Source: Fibrisoma limi BUZ 3
Lineage (GTDB): Bacteria > Bacteroidota > Bacteroidia > Cytophagales > Spirosomataceae
Assembly: GCF_000296815.2 (NCBI RefSeq)
Contig: NZ_CAIT01000007.1
Location: 124,001-188,000 of the forward strand
Direction of reading: 5' to 3'
DNA length: 64,000 bases
Positions 27,176 to 35,747 of this stretch are shown piece by piece (positions within the stretch are counted from its first letter, which is position 1; every line of letters starts with the position of its first letter). The position numbers and the translations under genes are program-made. The notes beneath the pieces are model-generated. The model made no database searches and was not told the DNA's origin. It worked only from the letters and a program-made list of their open reading frames with translations.

Positions 27176-27414
27176 CAGGCGGCCAGATCGAAAATGATAT
27201 CATTCCGTACCGCATCAGCGGCATAGTGAAGACAGGCGAAAATAGCGTCCCTCGTAATATGCGGGTAATCGATCAGGATTTCGTCTACTGTTTCTCCGTA
27301 AGCCAGCTTATCTACAATCAGCTCAACGGTTATTCGGGTTCCTTTGATAGTCGGCTTACCGACCATAATCTTAGGATTGGCCGTGATGTAGTCACGCCAG
27401 TTGATGGTATTCAT
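27175..27414 (-). CDS. DUF433-family putative antitoxin
   Basis: A 79-residue DNA-binding-type protein with the DUF433 pattern MVGKPTIKGTRITVELIVDKLAYGETVDEIL and DYPHITRDAIFACLHYA. The family has a MerR-like helix-turn-helix fold and is regularly encoded upstream of a PIN-like partner, as here with the overlapping DUF5615 gene. It probably neutralises the partner and represses the operon. It lies just beyond the shorter copy of the nadE tail repeat. Confidence 0.85.
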   Translation of the reverse strand: MNTINWRDYITANPKIMVGKPTIKGTRITVELIVDKLAYGETVDEILIDYPHITRDAIFACLHYAADAVRNDIIFDLAA

Positions 27415-27435
27415 GCCCGTACTGTTTTTAGCAAA

Positions 27436-27467
27436 TATACCTCAAAACCCAATCCGGCCTTTGCGGC
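27436..27467. repeat. Distal copy of the 32-bp nadE-tail direct repeat
   Basis: It is identical to 28179-28210, which is the real 3' end of nadE plus 6 nt. This copy is not part of any gene and lies on the far side of the PIN toxin-antitoxin pair. The module between the two copies is 711 bp long. It looks like an integration footprint. Confidence 0.9.
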
Positions 27468-27491
27468 TTACCCATCACCGAACAGGTTGTT

Positions 27492-27932
27492 CTATATTCC
27501 TTCCCCGGTTAGGTTTTGGGCAATAAAATCACCGAATAGTTGGACTCGTTCGTACCCCTTACCAATTAATCCTTCGTAAAGGGGTTTATCACGAGTAAGC
27601 AATATTGTACCTAATTCTTCATTCAAAGCTAGGTAAGCAACATCTTTTGGATCAATATCAGCTAACAAGTTCTGTGCCTGTCGATAAGACGCTTCGGAAA
27701 TAACATAGTCAGGTACAACGATGATTTTAGAAAACAGAAAGAGAGTGAATTCCTTCAATTCGTCTCTTTGAACATTTGTTTTGCGCAAGATTACCTCGCG
27801 GTAATTGTTCAATTCAGCCAATATAAAATCTGGCGCATAGTACAGGTTCTGATTAAAAACCGCCCGATAAATAGCTTTTCGACTCAAGACACCGCTGAAC
27901 AGAATATTCGCATCGATAACATACTGCTTCAT
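27492..27932 (-). CDS. PIN-domain RNase toxin (VapC-like)
   Basis: A 146-residue PIN protein. The first acidic residue is in YVIDANILFSG, further ones in APDFILAELNNYREV and in ADIDPKDVAYLALNE, and the last is in TILLTRDKPLYEG, giving the usual Asp-Glu-Asp-Asp metal site. PIN toxins cut tRNA or other RNA. Its ATG overlaps the end of the upstream antitoxin gene by 4 nt (27929-27932). It is clearly different in sequence from the neighbouring DUF5615 protein, so the two toxin pairs are separate acquisitions. Confidence 0.85.
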   Translation of the reverse strand: MKQYVIDANILFSGVLSRKAIYRAVFNQNLYYAPDFILAELNNYREVILRKTNVQRDELKEFTLFLFSKIIVVPDYVISEASYRQAQNLLADIDPKDVAYLALNEELGTILLTRDKPLYEGLIGKGYERVQLFGDFIAQNLTGEGI

Positions 27933-28159
27933 GCGTTCGGCTCGCGTTTTTTCCGGTATTCATCAAACGCCTTCTGACGAGCCTCTTCAAACTCTTTATC
28001 CCAATTCACTCCTTCTGCCTGCTGCAACGCTGCCTGAACGCCCTCCTCCAATAATCGAAAGCGCTGATACGCTAATTCATCATCAATCATACGCTTGATG
28101 GCTTCAACGCCAAAACGCTGTACCAAGTCATCCTGTATTTGTACCTGAATCGTAGCCAT
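27929..28159 (-). CDS. Putative antitoxin of the PIN pair
   Basis: A 76-residue protein with a short beta-strand N-terminus (MATIQVQIQDDLVQRFG) followed by a long helix-rich tail (FRLLEEGVQAALQQAEGVNWDKEFEEAR). This matches the form of small antitoxins in which a DNA-binding N-terminal part precedes a toxin-wrapping helix. Position and overlap with the PIN gene support the assignment; the exact family is not certain. It starts 25 nt downstream of the nadE stop. Confidence 0.75.
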   Translation of the reverse strand: MATIQVQIQDDLVQRFGVEAIKRMIDDELAYQRFRLLEEGVQAALQQAEGVNWDKEFEEARQKAFDEYRKKREPNA

Positions 28160-28178
28160 AATAAGTCAATTTACTGAT

Positions 28179-28210
28179 TATACCTCAAAACCCAATCCGG
28201 CCTTTGCGGC
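28179..28210. repeat. nadE-proximal copy of the 32-bp direct repeat
   Basis: It covers the last eight codons and stop of nadE (28185-28210) and the 6 nt beyond. The identical copy is at 27436-27467. The duplicated gene end means nadE is left intact, as happens when an element integrates into the 3' end of a gene. Confidence 0.9.
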
Positions 28211-30245
28211 CCTTGCCGCTCTGGCCGGCTACCCACTGCTTCATTTCCTCAATCTCCTTCTCATAGCCGCCCGACAGAATTGGGAAGCGCATCCACGAGC
28301 GCGGATCGAGGTTGTGGTCGTCCAGGTGGAACGAGGGCGCGTACCGTTCGCGCTTCCACTGGTTGCGGCTCCAGAGCCGGAAGAATCGCTCAACCCAGAT
28401 CATTAATTTCTCACGATCATACACCCCAGCGAACCGAACTTCCAGCCATTTCAGCACCTCAACCGGCGGCTGCTTGTCGCGAATCCCCGCCGACTCGATA
28501 GCGTTCAATACGTCGTACGGCATCAGGTCATCCTCGTCGGTTTGCTTCTTGTCCAGTGGACGTAGTTCGGCAGTGGGTTGCAGGTTGTTCACCCGGTGTA
28601 GACCCTCGATCTTGATAGCCGTTTCGGGCGAGGGCGTCGACGCGATGTTCAGACCGGTGGTTTCGAGCCAGCGGAGCCAGCCCCGCAGGAAATGCTTGTC
28701 GATGCCTGTGATTGGCGAGATACTACCCGCTGTGTCGCCGTCCATGGTCGCATAGCCCACGGCTGCTTCGGAGCGGTTGGACGTACTGAGCAGCAGGGCG
28801 TTCTTGATGTTGGCCAGCATCCACACGCCCGGAGCCCGAACGCGGGCCTGGATGTTCTGTAACGCCAGATCGTCGGTTTCCCAGGTCAATGTCCGGCCGA
28901 TCTGCTGTTCGATCAGGCTCGTATACGTTTCGACCAGGCCGTTGATGTTGATATTGAGGAACGTAGCCCCGATGCTCTCAGCCAGTTCTTTCGCCGACAG
29001 GAACGTATCCTCCGATGAGTTTTCGGTCCCCTGATAAATCACCGTCAGCAGTTTGCCGATCATCTCCTCAGACGACTGGCATTCCTGCAACGCCGGGATA
29101 TAGCTTAGCTTCTTTTTCACCCCGTCTAGTCCCAGGTTTTCAACCGCCATCCGAATCATCAGGAACACCGTAGCGGCAATAGACGACGAATCAGCCCCGC
29201 CACTCAGCGACAGCACGTAGCCCTGCGAGCGGCTTTTGCGCAGGTAGTCGAACAGCCCAAGCGCCACAGCCCTGGCAAACTCTTCTTCTTTGAGGTAGCC
29301 GGTCCGCTCCCACGATTCCAGTTGATTCTGGTGCATAACAGGAGCGATTTCAGGCCAGTCGAACGTACCGGCCACGCGCAGGTTCGGATAGGCCAGGGCA
29401 ATGTTAGCCCGGTTCTGCACCTGATTCAGGCGCGTATTGTCCACGTCGATCACAGCCGATACGATCAGATGGTCTTCGTAACTCAGTCGCGGCCCCGACA
29501 CCAGCAGTTCGCCGTTGCAGGCCACCATCGCATCGCCGTCGTAGATGGCCCGGCCCGCTTCATTGCCCAGCATATTGGTGTACACGTAGCTGACCCCAAA
29601 CGACCGCGACGCGTCAATCACGAACCGCTCCCGCGTCTGCGACTTCAGGAAGGAGAAATGGCTGGCGCTGGGGTTCATGATGATGTCGACACCCCGTTCA
29701 TAGAGCGTCCGACCGGGGCGGTTGGCAATCCAGGCGTCTTCGCAGATTTCAAAGCCGATCCGGACCGCCCCCGCGGCCCCACCCGACAGCTCATACACGA
29801 TGTCCCCGAACGGGTAGGTGAACTCCCCGACCCTGATCTCGTCGCGCACAAAGATCGGCCACGGCTGAAACCAGCGGGCTTCGTAGTGAATGCCGTTGTT
29901 GGCCAGATACTGCTTGGCCGTGAAGCCCAGAATCCGCTTGTTGGCCACCAGCGCCACGACGTCGAAGGTGCGGTTGTTGTGGCGCATCGGCAGCCCGAGC
30001 GCTACGGTGATGTCGTTGGTATAGTCAACTATATCGAGTAGTGAAGCAATGGACTGATCCATTGTATTTTGCGCAAAGAAGGCATCCTCGCAGCCGTAGC
30101 CTGAAATGCAGAGTTCGGGCAGGCACAGCAGGCTAATGTTCTGCTGCTTGGCGTCCTCAATGGCGTTGATGATGTTTTGCTTATTATGGTCCCAGGCCAG
30201 GGGCGTCTGGTTCAATACTCCGGCGGCTACTTTGAGAAGTTTCAT
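28185..30245 (-). CDS. nadE: Glutamine-dependent NAD+ synthetase
   Basis: Makes NAD+ from nicotinate adenine dinucleotide, ATP and glutamine-derived ammonia, the last step shared by the de novo and Preiss-Handler routes. The N-terminal nitrilase-type glutaminase domain (residues about 1-290) has its Glu in CLPELCISGYG and its nucleophilic Cys in GFEICEDAW. The C-terminal synthetase domain has the ATP pyrophosphatase loop LSLSGGADSSS and the GYATMDGDTAGSISPI region. Length (686) is normal for the two-domain bacterial enzyme. The last eight codons are duplicated at 27436-27467. pncB, which feeds the same pathway, lies at 49016. Confidence 0.95.
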   Translation of the reverse strand: MKLLKVAAGVLNQTPLAWDHNKQNIINAIEDAKQQNISLLCLPELCISGYGCEDAFFAQNTMDQSIASLLDIVDYTNDITVALGLPMRHNNRTFDVVALVANKRILGFTAKQYLANNGIHYEARWFQPWPIFVRDEIRVGEFTYPFGDIVYELSGGAAGAVRIGFEICEDAWIANRPGRTLYERGVDIIMNPSASHFSFLKSQTRERFVIDASRSFGVSYVYTNMLGNEAGRAIYDGDAMVACNGELLVSGPRLSYEDHLIVSAVIDVDNTRLNQVQNRANIALAYPNLRVAGTFDWPEIAPVMHQNQLESWERTGYLKEEEFARAVALGLFDYLRKSRSQGYVLSLSGGADSSSIAATVFLMIRMAVENLGLDGVKKKLSYIPALQECQSSEEMIGKLLTVIYQGTENSSEDTFLSAKELAESIGATFLNININGLVETYTSLIEQQIGRTLTWETDDLALQNIQARVRAPGVWMLANIKNALLLSTSNRSEAAVGYATMDGDTAGSISPITGIDKHFLRGWLRWLETTGLNIASTPSPETAIKIEGLHRVNNLQPTAELRPLDKKQTDEDDLMPYDVLNAIESAGIRDKQPPVEVLKWLEVRFAGVYDREKLMIWVERFFRLWSRNQWKRERYAPSFHLDDHNLDPRSWMRFPILSGGYEKEIEEMKQWVAGQSGKGRKGRIGF

Positions 30246-30384
30246 TCAGATTGGATTCCTTTAAGGGATAACAAATATGAATGAAAAAAGGGTTTAGTTA
30301 AATAAGTGAAGGCAGATGACCAGGATCTGTCAGCAAGGCTCTACCTGTAATTTTTCTTCTAACACGCCCATCACCTCCTGCTTA

Positions 30385-31326
30385 TCAAAAGTCCCCATAA
30401 TCGACCTGCACGCACGTTAGCCCCAGCGTCCGGCGCCACATGTCGACCACCTGCTGGCGGTCATCGACCACAAACTCAACATAGTATCGCCCCGCTACGT
30501 GCTGTTCGAACAGTTCCAGCTTGATGATTGAATCCTTCCGGTTATCCTGCTTTGGGCGCATGAAAAGTTGATAATCGGTGGGTGCCCAACCAAAATGCTG
30601 ACAGAGCCAGTCCGTCGTTTCGCGCCGACAGACAGCGTCGCGACCCGAAAAGAACACGATCGCATAACCCGCCACGCGCATGGCCTGCACCAGCCGAATG
30701 ATCGGCCACTTGGGCGTATCCAGCCCCACTTTATGCCAGTCGTAGGGCGATCGGTCTCCTTTCTCAGCTACGGTACCGTCAATATCCACCAGAATACATC
30801 GGGGCAACGATTCATCCTGCACCCTACGATGAATGGCGTCGCGGGTAAGCGTAACCGGCCGAAACTTAAAATTTTTCTTCAAGACAGCCAGTTGCTCGGC
30901 CTGCTTCCGGATGGCAGCCTCCCCGACTGAATCGGGCCGTTCAGCATCGCGCCGGATGCACTCGTCCACCGGTACGTCGAGCAACTGATAACGAATCTCT
31001 ACCGCATCGAAATGCGCCGACAGCAGCCGGTTGAATTCGTTCAGGTAGCTCAGCTTCAGATTCGTGTTGTCGATCAGTACGTGCCAGTTCCGGTTCAGGG
31101 CTTCGAGAATCGCCGTTTTCTGCAACTCATTCACAAGCTGCTCAATGCGGTTCTTCTCGCGGTCCGGCCAGTTTTTCCAGTACTCGCCGAGGGGTACCGG
31201 CAGCAGGCTACGCCGAAGATCGTCGCGGTTGACCCGCACGTAATTTGGATTTTCGGCGCAGAATTGCCGGGCAAAGGTTGACTTACCACTACCGCTCAGA
31301 CCAGTCAGTATGAGGACTTTTTTCAT
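30385..31326 (-). CDS. T4 Pnkp-like polynucleotide kinase/3'-phosphatase
   Basis: A 313-residue bifunctional end-healing enzyme. The N-terminal kinase domain has a P-loop GLSGSGKST (residues 9-17), the RDD of YVRVNRDDLRRSL and the ILIDNTN-like DNTNL motif. The C-terminal half is a HAD-type phosphatase with the nucleophile motif LVDIDGTVAEKG, a Ser/Gly motif FFSGRD, and the acidic VVDDRQQVVDMW motif. Order and size match bacteriophage T4 Pnkp, which repairs cut tRNA by making 5'-phosphate and 3'-hydroxyl ends. No RNA ligase is nearby. It appears monocistronic. The substrate (RNA or DNA) is not determined. Confidence 0.85.
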   Translation of the reverse strand: MKKVLILTGLSGSGKSTFARQFCAENPNYVRVNRDDLRRSLLPVPLGEYWKNWPDREKNRIEQLVNELQKTAILEALNRNWHVLIDNTNLKLSYLNEFNRLLSAHFDAVEIRYQLLDVPVDECIRRDAERPDSVGEAAIRKQAEQLAVLKKNFKFRPVTLTRDAIHRRVQDESLPRCILVDIDGTVAEKGDRSPYDWHKVGLDTPKWPIIRLVQAMRVAGYAIVFFSGRDAVCRRETTDWLCQHFGWAPTDYQLFMRPKQDNRKDSIIKLELFEQHVAGRYYVEFVVDDRQQVVDMWRRTLGLTCVQVDYGDF

Positions 31327-31400
31327 AATTTAATTAAACGTATGGCTCTTCGGCACCCGGAAAATTACAGCCTGCACTTGAGTTTACTGATAAACTCCAT

Positions 31401-31430
31401 AAAAAAGCCCGCTTCTGCATAGAAGCGGGC
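31401..31430 (-). terminator. Rho-independent terminator of the DUF5690 gene
   Basis: A 10-bp perfect stem GCCCGCTTCT / AGAAGCGGGC with a 4-nt loop, followed by six Ts on the minus strand, 45 nt after the stop codon at 31477. Confidence 0.9.
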
Positions 31431-31476
31431 AACGATTGCAAATTGTTTACTTATTGCTTCGCCAAACCAGTTTTTA

Positions 31477-32763
31477 TCAGGCATCGGGCTGCAACCCATA
31501 CGGGGTCTCTTCGGCCCGCAACCGACGTTGAAAATACAGAAAGGAGGCTATGACAAGTACGGTATATACCAACGCCAGGATGTACGCGCCGTACACGAAA
31601 AACTCCCGAAAGCTGATGGTTGCCTGACCGAAATTTTTATACAGCAGTACGGCCACACTGCCCAGATACCCATACCAATCAGCCAGGGTAACGATAAACC
31701 CGACAGTACTGACGTAGCGAAAGGCAGCCACCAGCCGTTCGAAATACAGTCCGTTGCAGGGCACGTAGCCCATGTACAAACCCAGACCTGTCAGCAGAAA
31801 CCAGATACCGGGCGACAGCACCCCCGACATGTAGAGCCACGTACTGATGCCGACCAGACCGGCCCCGGCCAGCATGATGGCGTTCAGCAGGGCAAAGGCC
31901 CGAAAATTGTCGGTGACGCGTTGCAGCAGGGCCATGACGATCAGGATACCGAACGCAACGAGCGTTTCGGTCTGTGCAAAAACACCGGGATTATCAACGC
32001 CTGCATCGCGCATGATCTCGGGGCCAAAGTTGTCGCGAAAGTCGCGGAAGGCCGTCAGGAGCACGTACGACGCGATCAGCAGCACCAGACCCGGGCCGAA
32101 GTTCCGCACAAAGGCCTGCCGCTCGGCCTGGTTCATGGGTTTACGTTCGGTTCGCAGCGCCCGGTCTTCGTCGGTGGGCGGGGGGAGCAACGTGAGGGCA
32201 TAAACAGAAACCAGCATTGGCAGCACAAACAGCGACCCCGTCACGAACGGTAGCCAGAACTCGGATACACCCCATTCGGCCCTGAGGGTTAGGGCCACGG
32301 TTTTGACGAAGCCCGACGCAAAAATAAACGAAGCCGTCAGTCCGGCCACGAGCGCATCGGTTTGTCGACGTCCTTCCAGGAAGCCCAGCATAATGCCGTA
32401 AACCATGCCCAGCGGCAGGCCATTCAGGAACAGAAAGATAATGTTGTATGGAGCCGGGATAGTAGCGAAACCCAGCAGAGCCAGTAAAGCCACCCCAACC
32501 AGCATAAGTATGTTCCCGGCCCGGCGACCCGGCGACATTTCCGATACGAACTTGATACCCAGGCCTTTTGAAGCCGCATAGCCCAGCACCTGCGCCGTCA
32601 CGAGCCATATTTTGTAATTGATGCCGGCGAAGGCCATTCCCTCAAACGTAACAGCCGTGATGCCTTTGCGGAAGGCGTACATGCACGCATACGTACAGAA
32701 GGCCGAGGTCGCTCCGAAGAGCATGAAGGCAGTGGAGTTACGAAGAAAGGCAGGTGAACGCAT
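31477..32763 (-). CDS. DUF5690-family MFS-like transporter
   Basis: A 428-residue inner-membrane protein with about 12 hydrophobic helices and an MFS-type amphipathic middle loop (residues about 205-225). Features seen include CTYACMYAFRKGITA at the N-terminus, FLEGRRQTDALVAGL in the middle and GYVPCNGLYFERLVAAF in the second half. This fits the Bacteroidota family DUF5690. The N-terminal YAFRKG motif recalls organophosphate:phosphate antiporters of the GlpT/UhpT group (YFxRKN), which would suit the phosphonate genes upstream, but this is inference. It is separated from the next gene by about 100 nt and has its own terminator. Confidence 0.8.
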   Translation of the reverse strand: MRSPAFLRNSTAFMLFGATSAFCTYACMYAFRKGITAVTFEGMAFAGINYKIWLVTAQVLGYAASKGLGIKFVSEMSPGRRAGNILMLVGVALLALLGFATIPAPYNIIFLFLNGLPLGMVYGIMLGFLEGRRQTDALVAGLTASFIFASGFVKTVALTLRAEWGVSEFWLPFVTGSLFVLPMLVSVYALTLLPPPTDEDRALRTERKPMNQAERQAFVRNFGPGLVLLIASYVLLTAFRDFRDNFGPEIMRDAGVDNPGVFAQTETLVAFGILIVMALLQRVTDNFRAFALLNAIMLAGAGLVGISTWLYMSGVLSPGIWFLLTGLGLYMGYVPCNGLYFERLVAAFRYVSTVGFIVTLADWYGYLGSVAVLLYKNFGQATISFREFFVYGAYILALVYTVLVIASFLYFQRRLRAEETPYGLQPDA

Positions 32764-32862
32764 AGGGCAGAGGGTCGTGTGCTGATGTCAGGGAGACAAT
32801 ATAACACAATCAATCATGTTAAATCGCTACATTCAATCCATATAGCACGCTGATGCTTATGA

Positions 32863-33258
32863 TTAGAAATGATTTTTTCGGTCGTTGGCGAAGACTTTGC
32901 GTTTGTGCTGTAGTTGCTGGCCAAAGTTGAGCAATAACCCTACTTTTATATTGGTGGCTTTAAGGTAGTTGGTAAGCTGTGCTTTATGCTCTGGAGCTAA
33001 TCCGGCAGCCGCCTTAAGCTCAACAATAACGCAATCATTAACGATTAGATCGGCATAATACAGGCCTACCTTTTCGCCATCGTAATACACATCAATTGAT
33101 TGTTGAGCCGTACAGAAAAGCCCCGTTTTATCTAGTTCGAGCCGCATTGCGTTCTCGTAAACCTTCTCTAAAAAACCAAAGCCCAGCGTATTGTAAACTC
33201 GATAAAAGGCTTTTATAACCAATTGTGTGATTTCAGAGTGCTGATAATTAGCGTTCAT
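32863..33258 (-). CDS. GxxExxY-family protein
   Basis: A 131-residue protein with the defining motif in LGFGFLEKVYENAMRLEL and the downstream conserved YADLIVNDCVIVELKAA and LTNYLKAT segments. The D-x-n-E-x-K arrangement is that of a small PD-(D/E)xK-like nuclease fold. The family is frequent in Bacteroidota and its function is unproven. The codon use is more AT-rich than that of its neighbours, suggesting transfer. It stands alone between the DUF5690 transporter and the TonB receptor. Confidence 0.85.
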   Translation of the reverse strand: MNANYQHSEITQLVIKAFYRVYNTLGFGFLEKVYENAMRLELDKTGLFCTAQQSIDVYYDGEKVGLYYADLIVNDCVIVELKAAAGLAPEHKAQLTNYLKATNIKVGLLLNFGQQLQHKRKVFANDRKNHF

Positions 33259-33329
33259 GATTGTTACGGTTATATGATAAAATCATAAAGTAACCATAAC
33301 AATCATAATAATCAGCGTTCCAATCTTTT

Positions 33330-35576
33330 TTAAAACCGGTAGTTCACCGCCAGCCAGGCACTCCGCCCAACGCCATCAACGCCCGAGCCATGGGTCCGGT
33401 AGGCTTCGTTGGTCAGGTTTTGCAGTTCGGCGCTGACCGTTACGTTCCGCCACCGATAGCCGCCGTTCAGGTTGATGACCTGCCAGGCCGGGGTCCCGCC
33501 TTTGGCAATCCGGTTATCGTCCTGATCGCCTTTTGCCAGTCGGGTTTGCGCCCCGGCGTAGAGGAACTCAGCCCGCGCCCACCAGCCGTCGGCGGGCTGA
33601 TACGTAATGCCAAAACGACCGTTCAGGGGCGGAATCCGCCGGAATGGCTCAGCGGCCGTTACGTTCTGACCAAACGTATACGTCAGGCTACCATAGGCCA
33701 GCCAGTTCCGGATGAACTCATACTCGGCGTCGGCTTCAAACCCGCGGATAAATGATTCGGCGCTGTTCTGCTTCAGATATACCGGATACCCCTGAATGGA
33801 ATCCCGGCCCGCCCGAACGCGGCTGATAAAGTTCGTCAGGCGGTTGTTATACGCCAGCAAGGCCGCCGAAAACCGGCTCGTCCGTACTTTAACCCCCGCT
33901 TCGGTATTTAACGACCGCTCCGGCTCCAGACTGGCGTTAGGCACCTCGTACCGGAAATCGACGATACCCAGCGTACCGAGGTCATCGACGTTCGGAGCCC
34001 GGAACGCCGACTGCACGGATGCGACGATCCGCACGGCAGGCAGCACGGCAAACGACGCACCGAGATTACCCACCAGCGCCGAGGGCTGGATCGAGGCTTC
34101 CCCCAGGGTTTCGTTTGGCGTCGTGATCTGGAACGCGTTGTAGCGCCCACCGGCCGTCAGCGTCAATCGATTGAGCGTGAGCGTATGCAGGGAAAACAAG
34201 GCCAGACTACTCATTGTAGCGCGGTCAGGATAAAGTCCCCGCTTTAAGGCAACGGCTCCGGTTTGCGTATTCACGTCCTCGCGACTACTCCGAACCCGGT
34301 CGTAATACCACTCGACACCGTTCTGCATCCGCCAGAACGAAGTCGGTTCAGCATTCATCAGGAACGTCAGGCCGGTGGTCGCCGTTTCGTCGCGCTCGTA
34401 TACGGCCGTAGGGTTAGCATTCCGCTGGCTCTGACGACCTTCGATCTGCCGCTGCCACGAGGCTGTCAGTTGCACCGATTGCAGAAACCGGCGGTTATAA
34501 AATCCCTCCAACCGGGCGTAGGTCAACTGCCGCCGTTGCGGATTGAACTGGTAATACGCGTAGTTTTCCAATCGAACCCGATGATATAGGGGCACACTGT
34601 CCTGTTCCAGATCCTGGTAGGCAACCGTAGCTACGTACCGATCCAACAACCGGAATTTCGCTTTGACATCGCCGGAAAGCTGGCTGTAGCCGGTTGGTGT
34701 CAGGCGACCCAACCCTTCACCTGCCACCAGATCGCCGAATTTCCGGTAGGCCAGGCCACCCAGCACGGCTACGTTGGCCGACTGATACCCGACCTCAACC
34801 CGGCCGGTGTATTCCATGCCCTGCGTGGCCGCTTTCAGGAACACATTGCCCGTAAAGCCACCCTGCTCCGAAAACTGCGGGCTTTTGGTCAGGACGTTGA
34901 CTACGCCCCCGATGGCATCGCTGCCGTAGGCCACGGAGCCCGTACTCCGAACCACTTCGATCTGCCCGACACTCTGCGGATCAATGGTGTTCAGATACTG
35001 GTTCGGGCCGGAACGGAACGTCGCGTTGTTCAGCCGGATGCCGTCGACCAGCAACAGGGTTTGCTGACCGGTCAGGCCCCGTACAAATGGCGAACCACCC
35101 CCGTGATTTGTCTTCTGCAAAAAAACCCCCGTAACCCCGATTAGCGCTTCGGGCACCGACCGGGGAGCCCGCTGACGCAGGTCGCGGGGCGTTACGACCG
35201 AGATAACTTCCGGCCGTACAAACTCAGGGGCTTCGGTTCGCTGGGCGGTTGTGACAAGTTGTTCGTTGAGCTGAATAACGGCTGGCTGTACGTTTATCAC
35301 TACGTCGCTGGTGGCTCCCTGCGCCCAGTTCACCGACTGCTCAGTGGTCCGGTACCCGACCGAACTGACGCGTAGCTGATACGTTCCGTCGGGCAGGTTC
35401 GTGAACACAAAGCGGCCCTGCCGGTCGGTCTGGGTACCCCTGGCCGAGGATAAAAGCTGTACCGTGGCCCCCACCAGCGGACTATTGGTACGGGCATCGC
35501 GCACAACGCCGGAGAACAGTTGACCATAGCAGACACTGCATAGCAACCATAGAAAAACGGTAAAAATTTTCGTCAT
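33330..35576 (-). CDS. TonB-dependent outer-membrane receptor
   Basis: A 748-residue receptor for energised uptake across the outer membrane. It has a signal peptide (KIFTVFLWLLCSVCYGQ), a carboxypeptidase-regulatory-like domain at about 20-105 (GVVRDARTNSPLVGATVQLL), a plug domain at about 115-230 (TLLLVDGIRLNN and AYGSDAIGGVVNVLTK) and a 22-strand barrel ending in the aromatic residue of AVNYRF. The frame opens at a GTG at 35603, but the ATG at 35576 directly precedes the signal peptide. The plug resembles haem/siderophore-type receptors rather than SusC, and there is no SusD beside it. Its ligand is unknown; it is separate from the SusC/D locus. Confidence 0.88.
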   Translation of the reverse strand: MTKIFTVFLWLLCSVCYGQLFSGVVRDARTNSPLVGATVQLLSSARGTQTDRQGRFVFTNLPDGTYQLRVSSVGYRTTEQSVNWAQGATSDVVINVQPAVIQLNEQLVTTAQRTEAPEFVRPEVISVVTPRDLRQRAPRSVPEALIGVTGVFLQKTNHGGGSPFVRGLTGQQTLLLVDGIRLNNATFRSGPNQYLNTIDPQSVGQIEVVRSTGSVAYGSDAIGGVVNVLTKSPQFSEQGGFTGNVFLKAATQGMEYTGRVEVGYQSANVAVLGGLAYRKFGDLVAGEGLGRLTPTGYSQLSGDVKAKFRLLDRYVATVAYQDLEQDSVPLYHRVRLENYAYYQFNPQRRQLTYARLEGFYNRRFLQSVQLTASWQRQIEGRQSQRNANPTAVYERDETATTGLTFLMNAEPTSFWRMQNGVEWYYDRVRSSREDVNTQTGAVALKRGLYPDRATMSSLALFSLHTLTLNRLTLTAGGRYNAFQITTPNETLGEASIQPSALVGNLGASFAVLPAVRIVASVQSAFRAPNVDDLGTLGIVDFRYEVPNASLEPERSLNTEAGVKVRTSRFSAALLAYNNRLTNFISRVRAGRDSIQGYPVYLKQNSAESFIRGFEADAEYEFIRNWLAYGSLTYTFGQNVTAAEPFRRIPPLNGRFGITYQPADGWWARAEFLYAGAQTRLAKGDQDDNRIAKGGTPAWQVINLNGGYRWRNVTVSAELQNLTNEAYRTHGSGVDGVGRSAWLAVNYRF

Positions 35577-35747
35577 CAGGAATAAAGACTTAGTAGCCAA
35601 CACGACAAAGTAACGTCATTAAAAACTGTTGTAAAATACCGGTTCGATCAACCTTCTGTTAACTTTACCAGCAGCTTCCCTCCGCTTACTGGAACACCAT
35701 CAGCGCTGCTGGTTGCTGAGTCTTGTGTTATCCTGAACCCTATTGCT

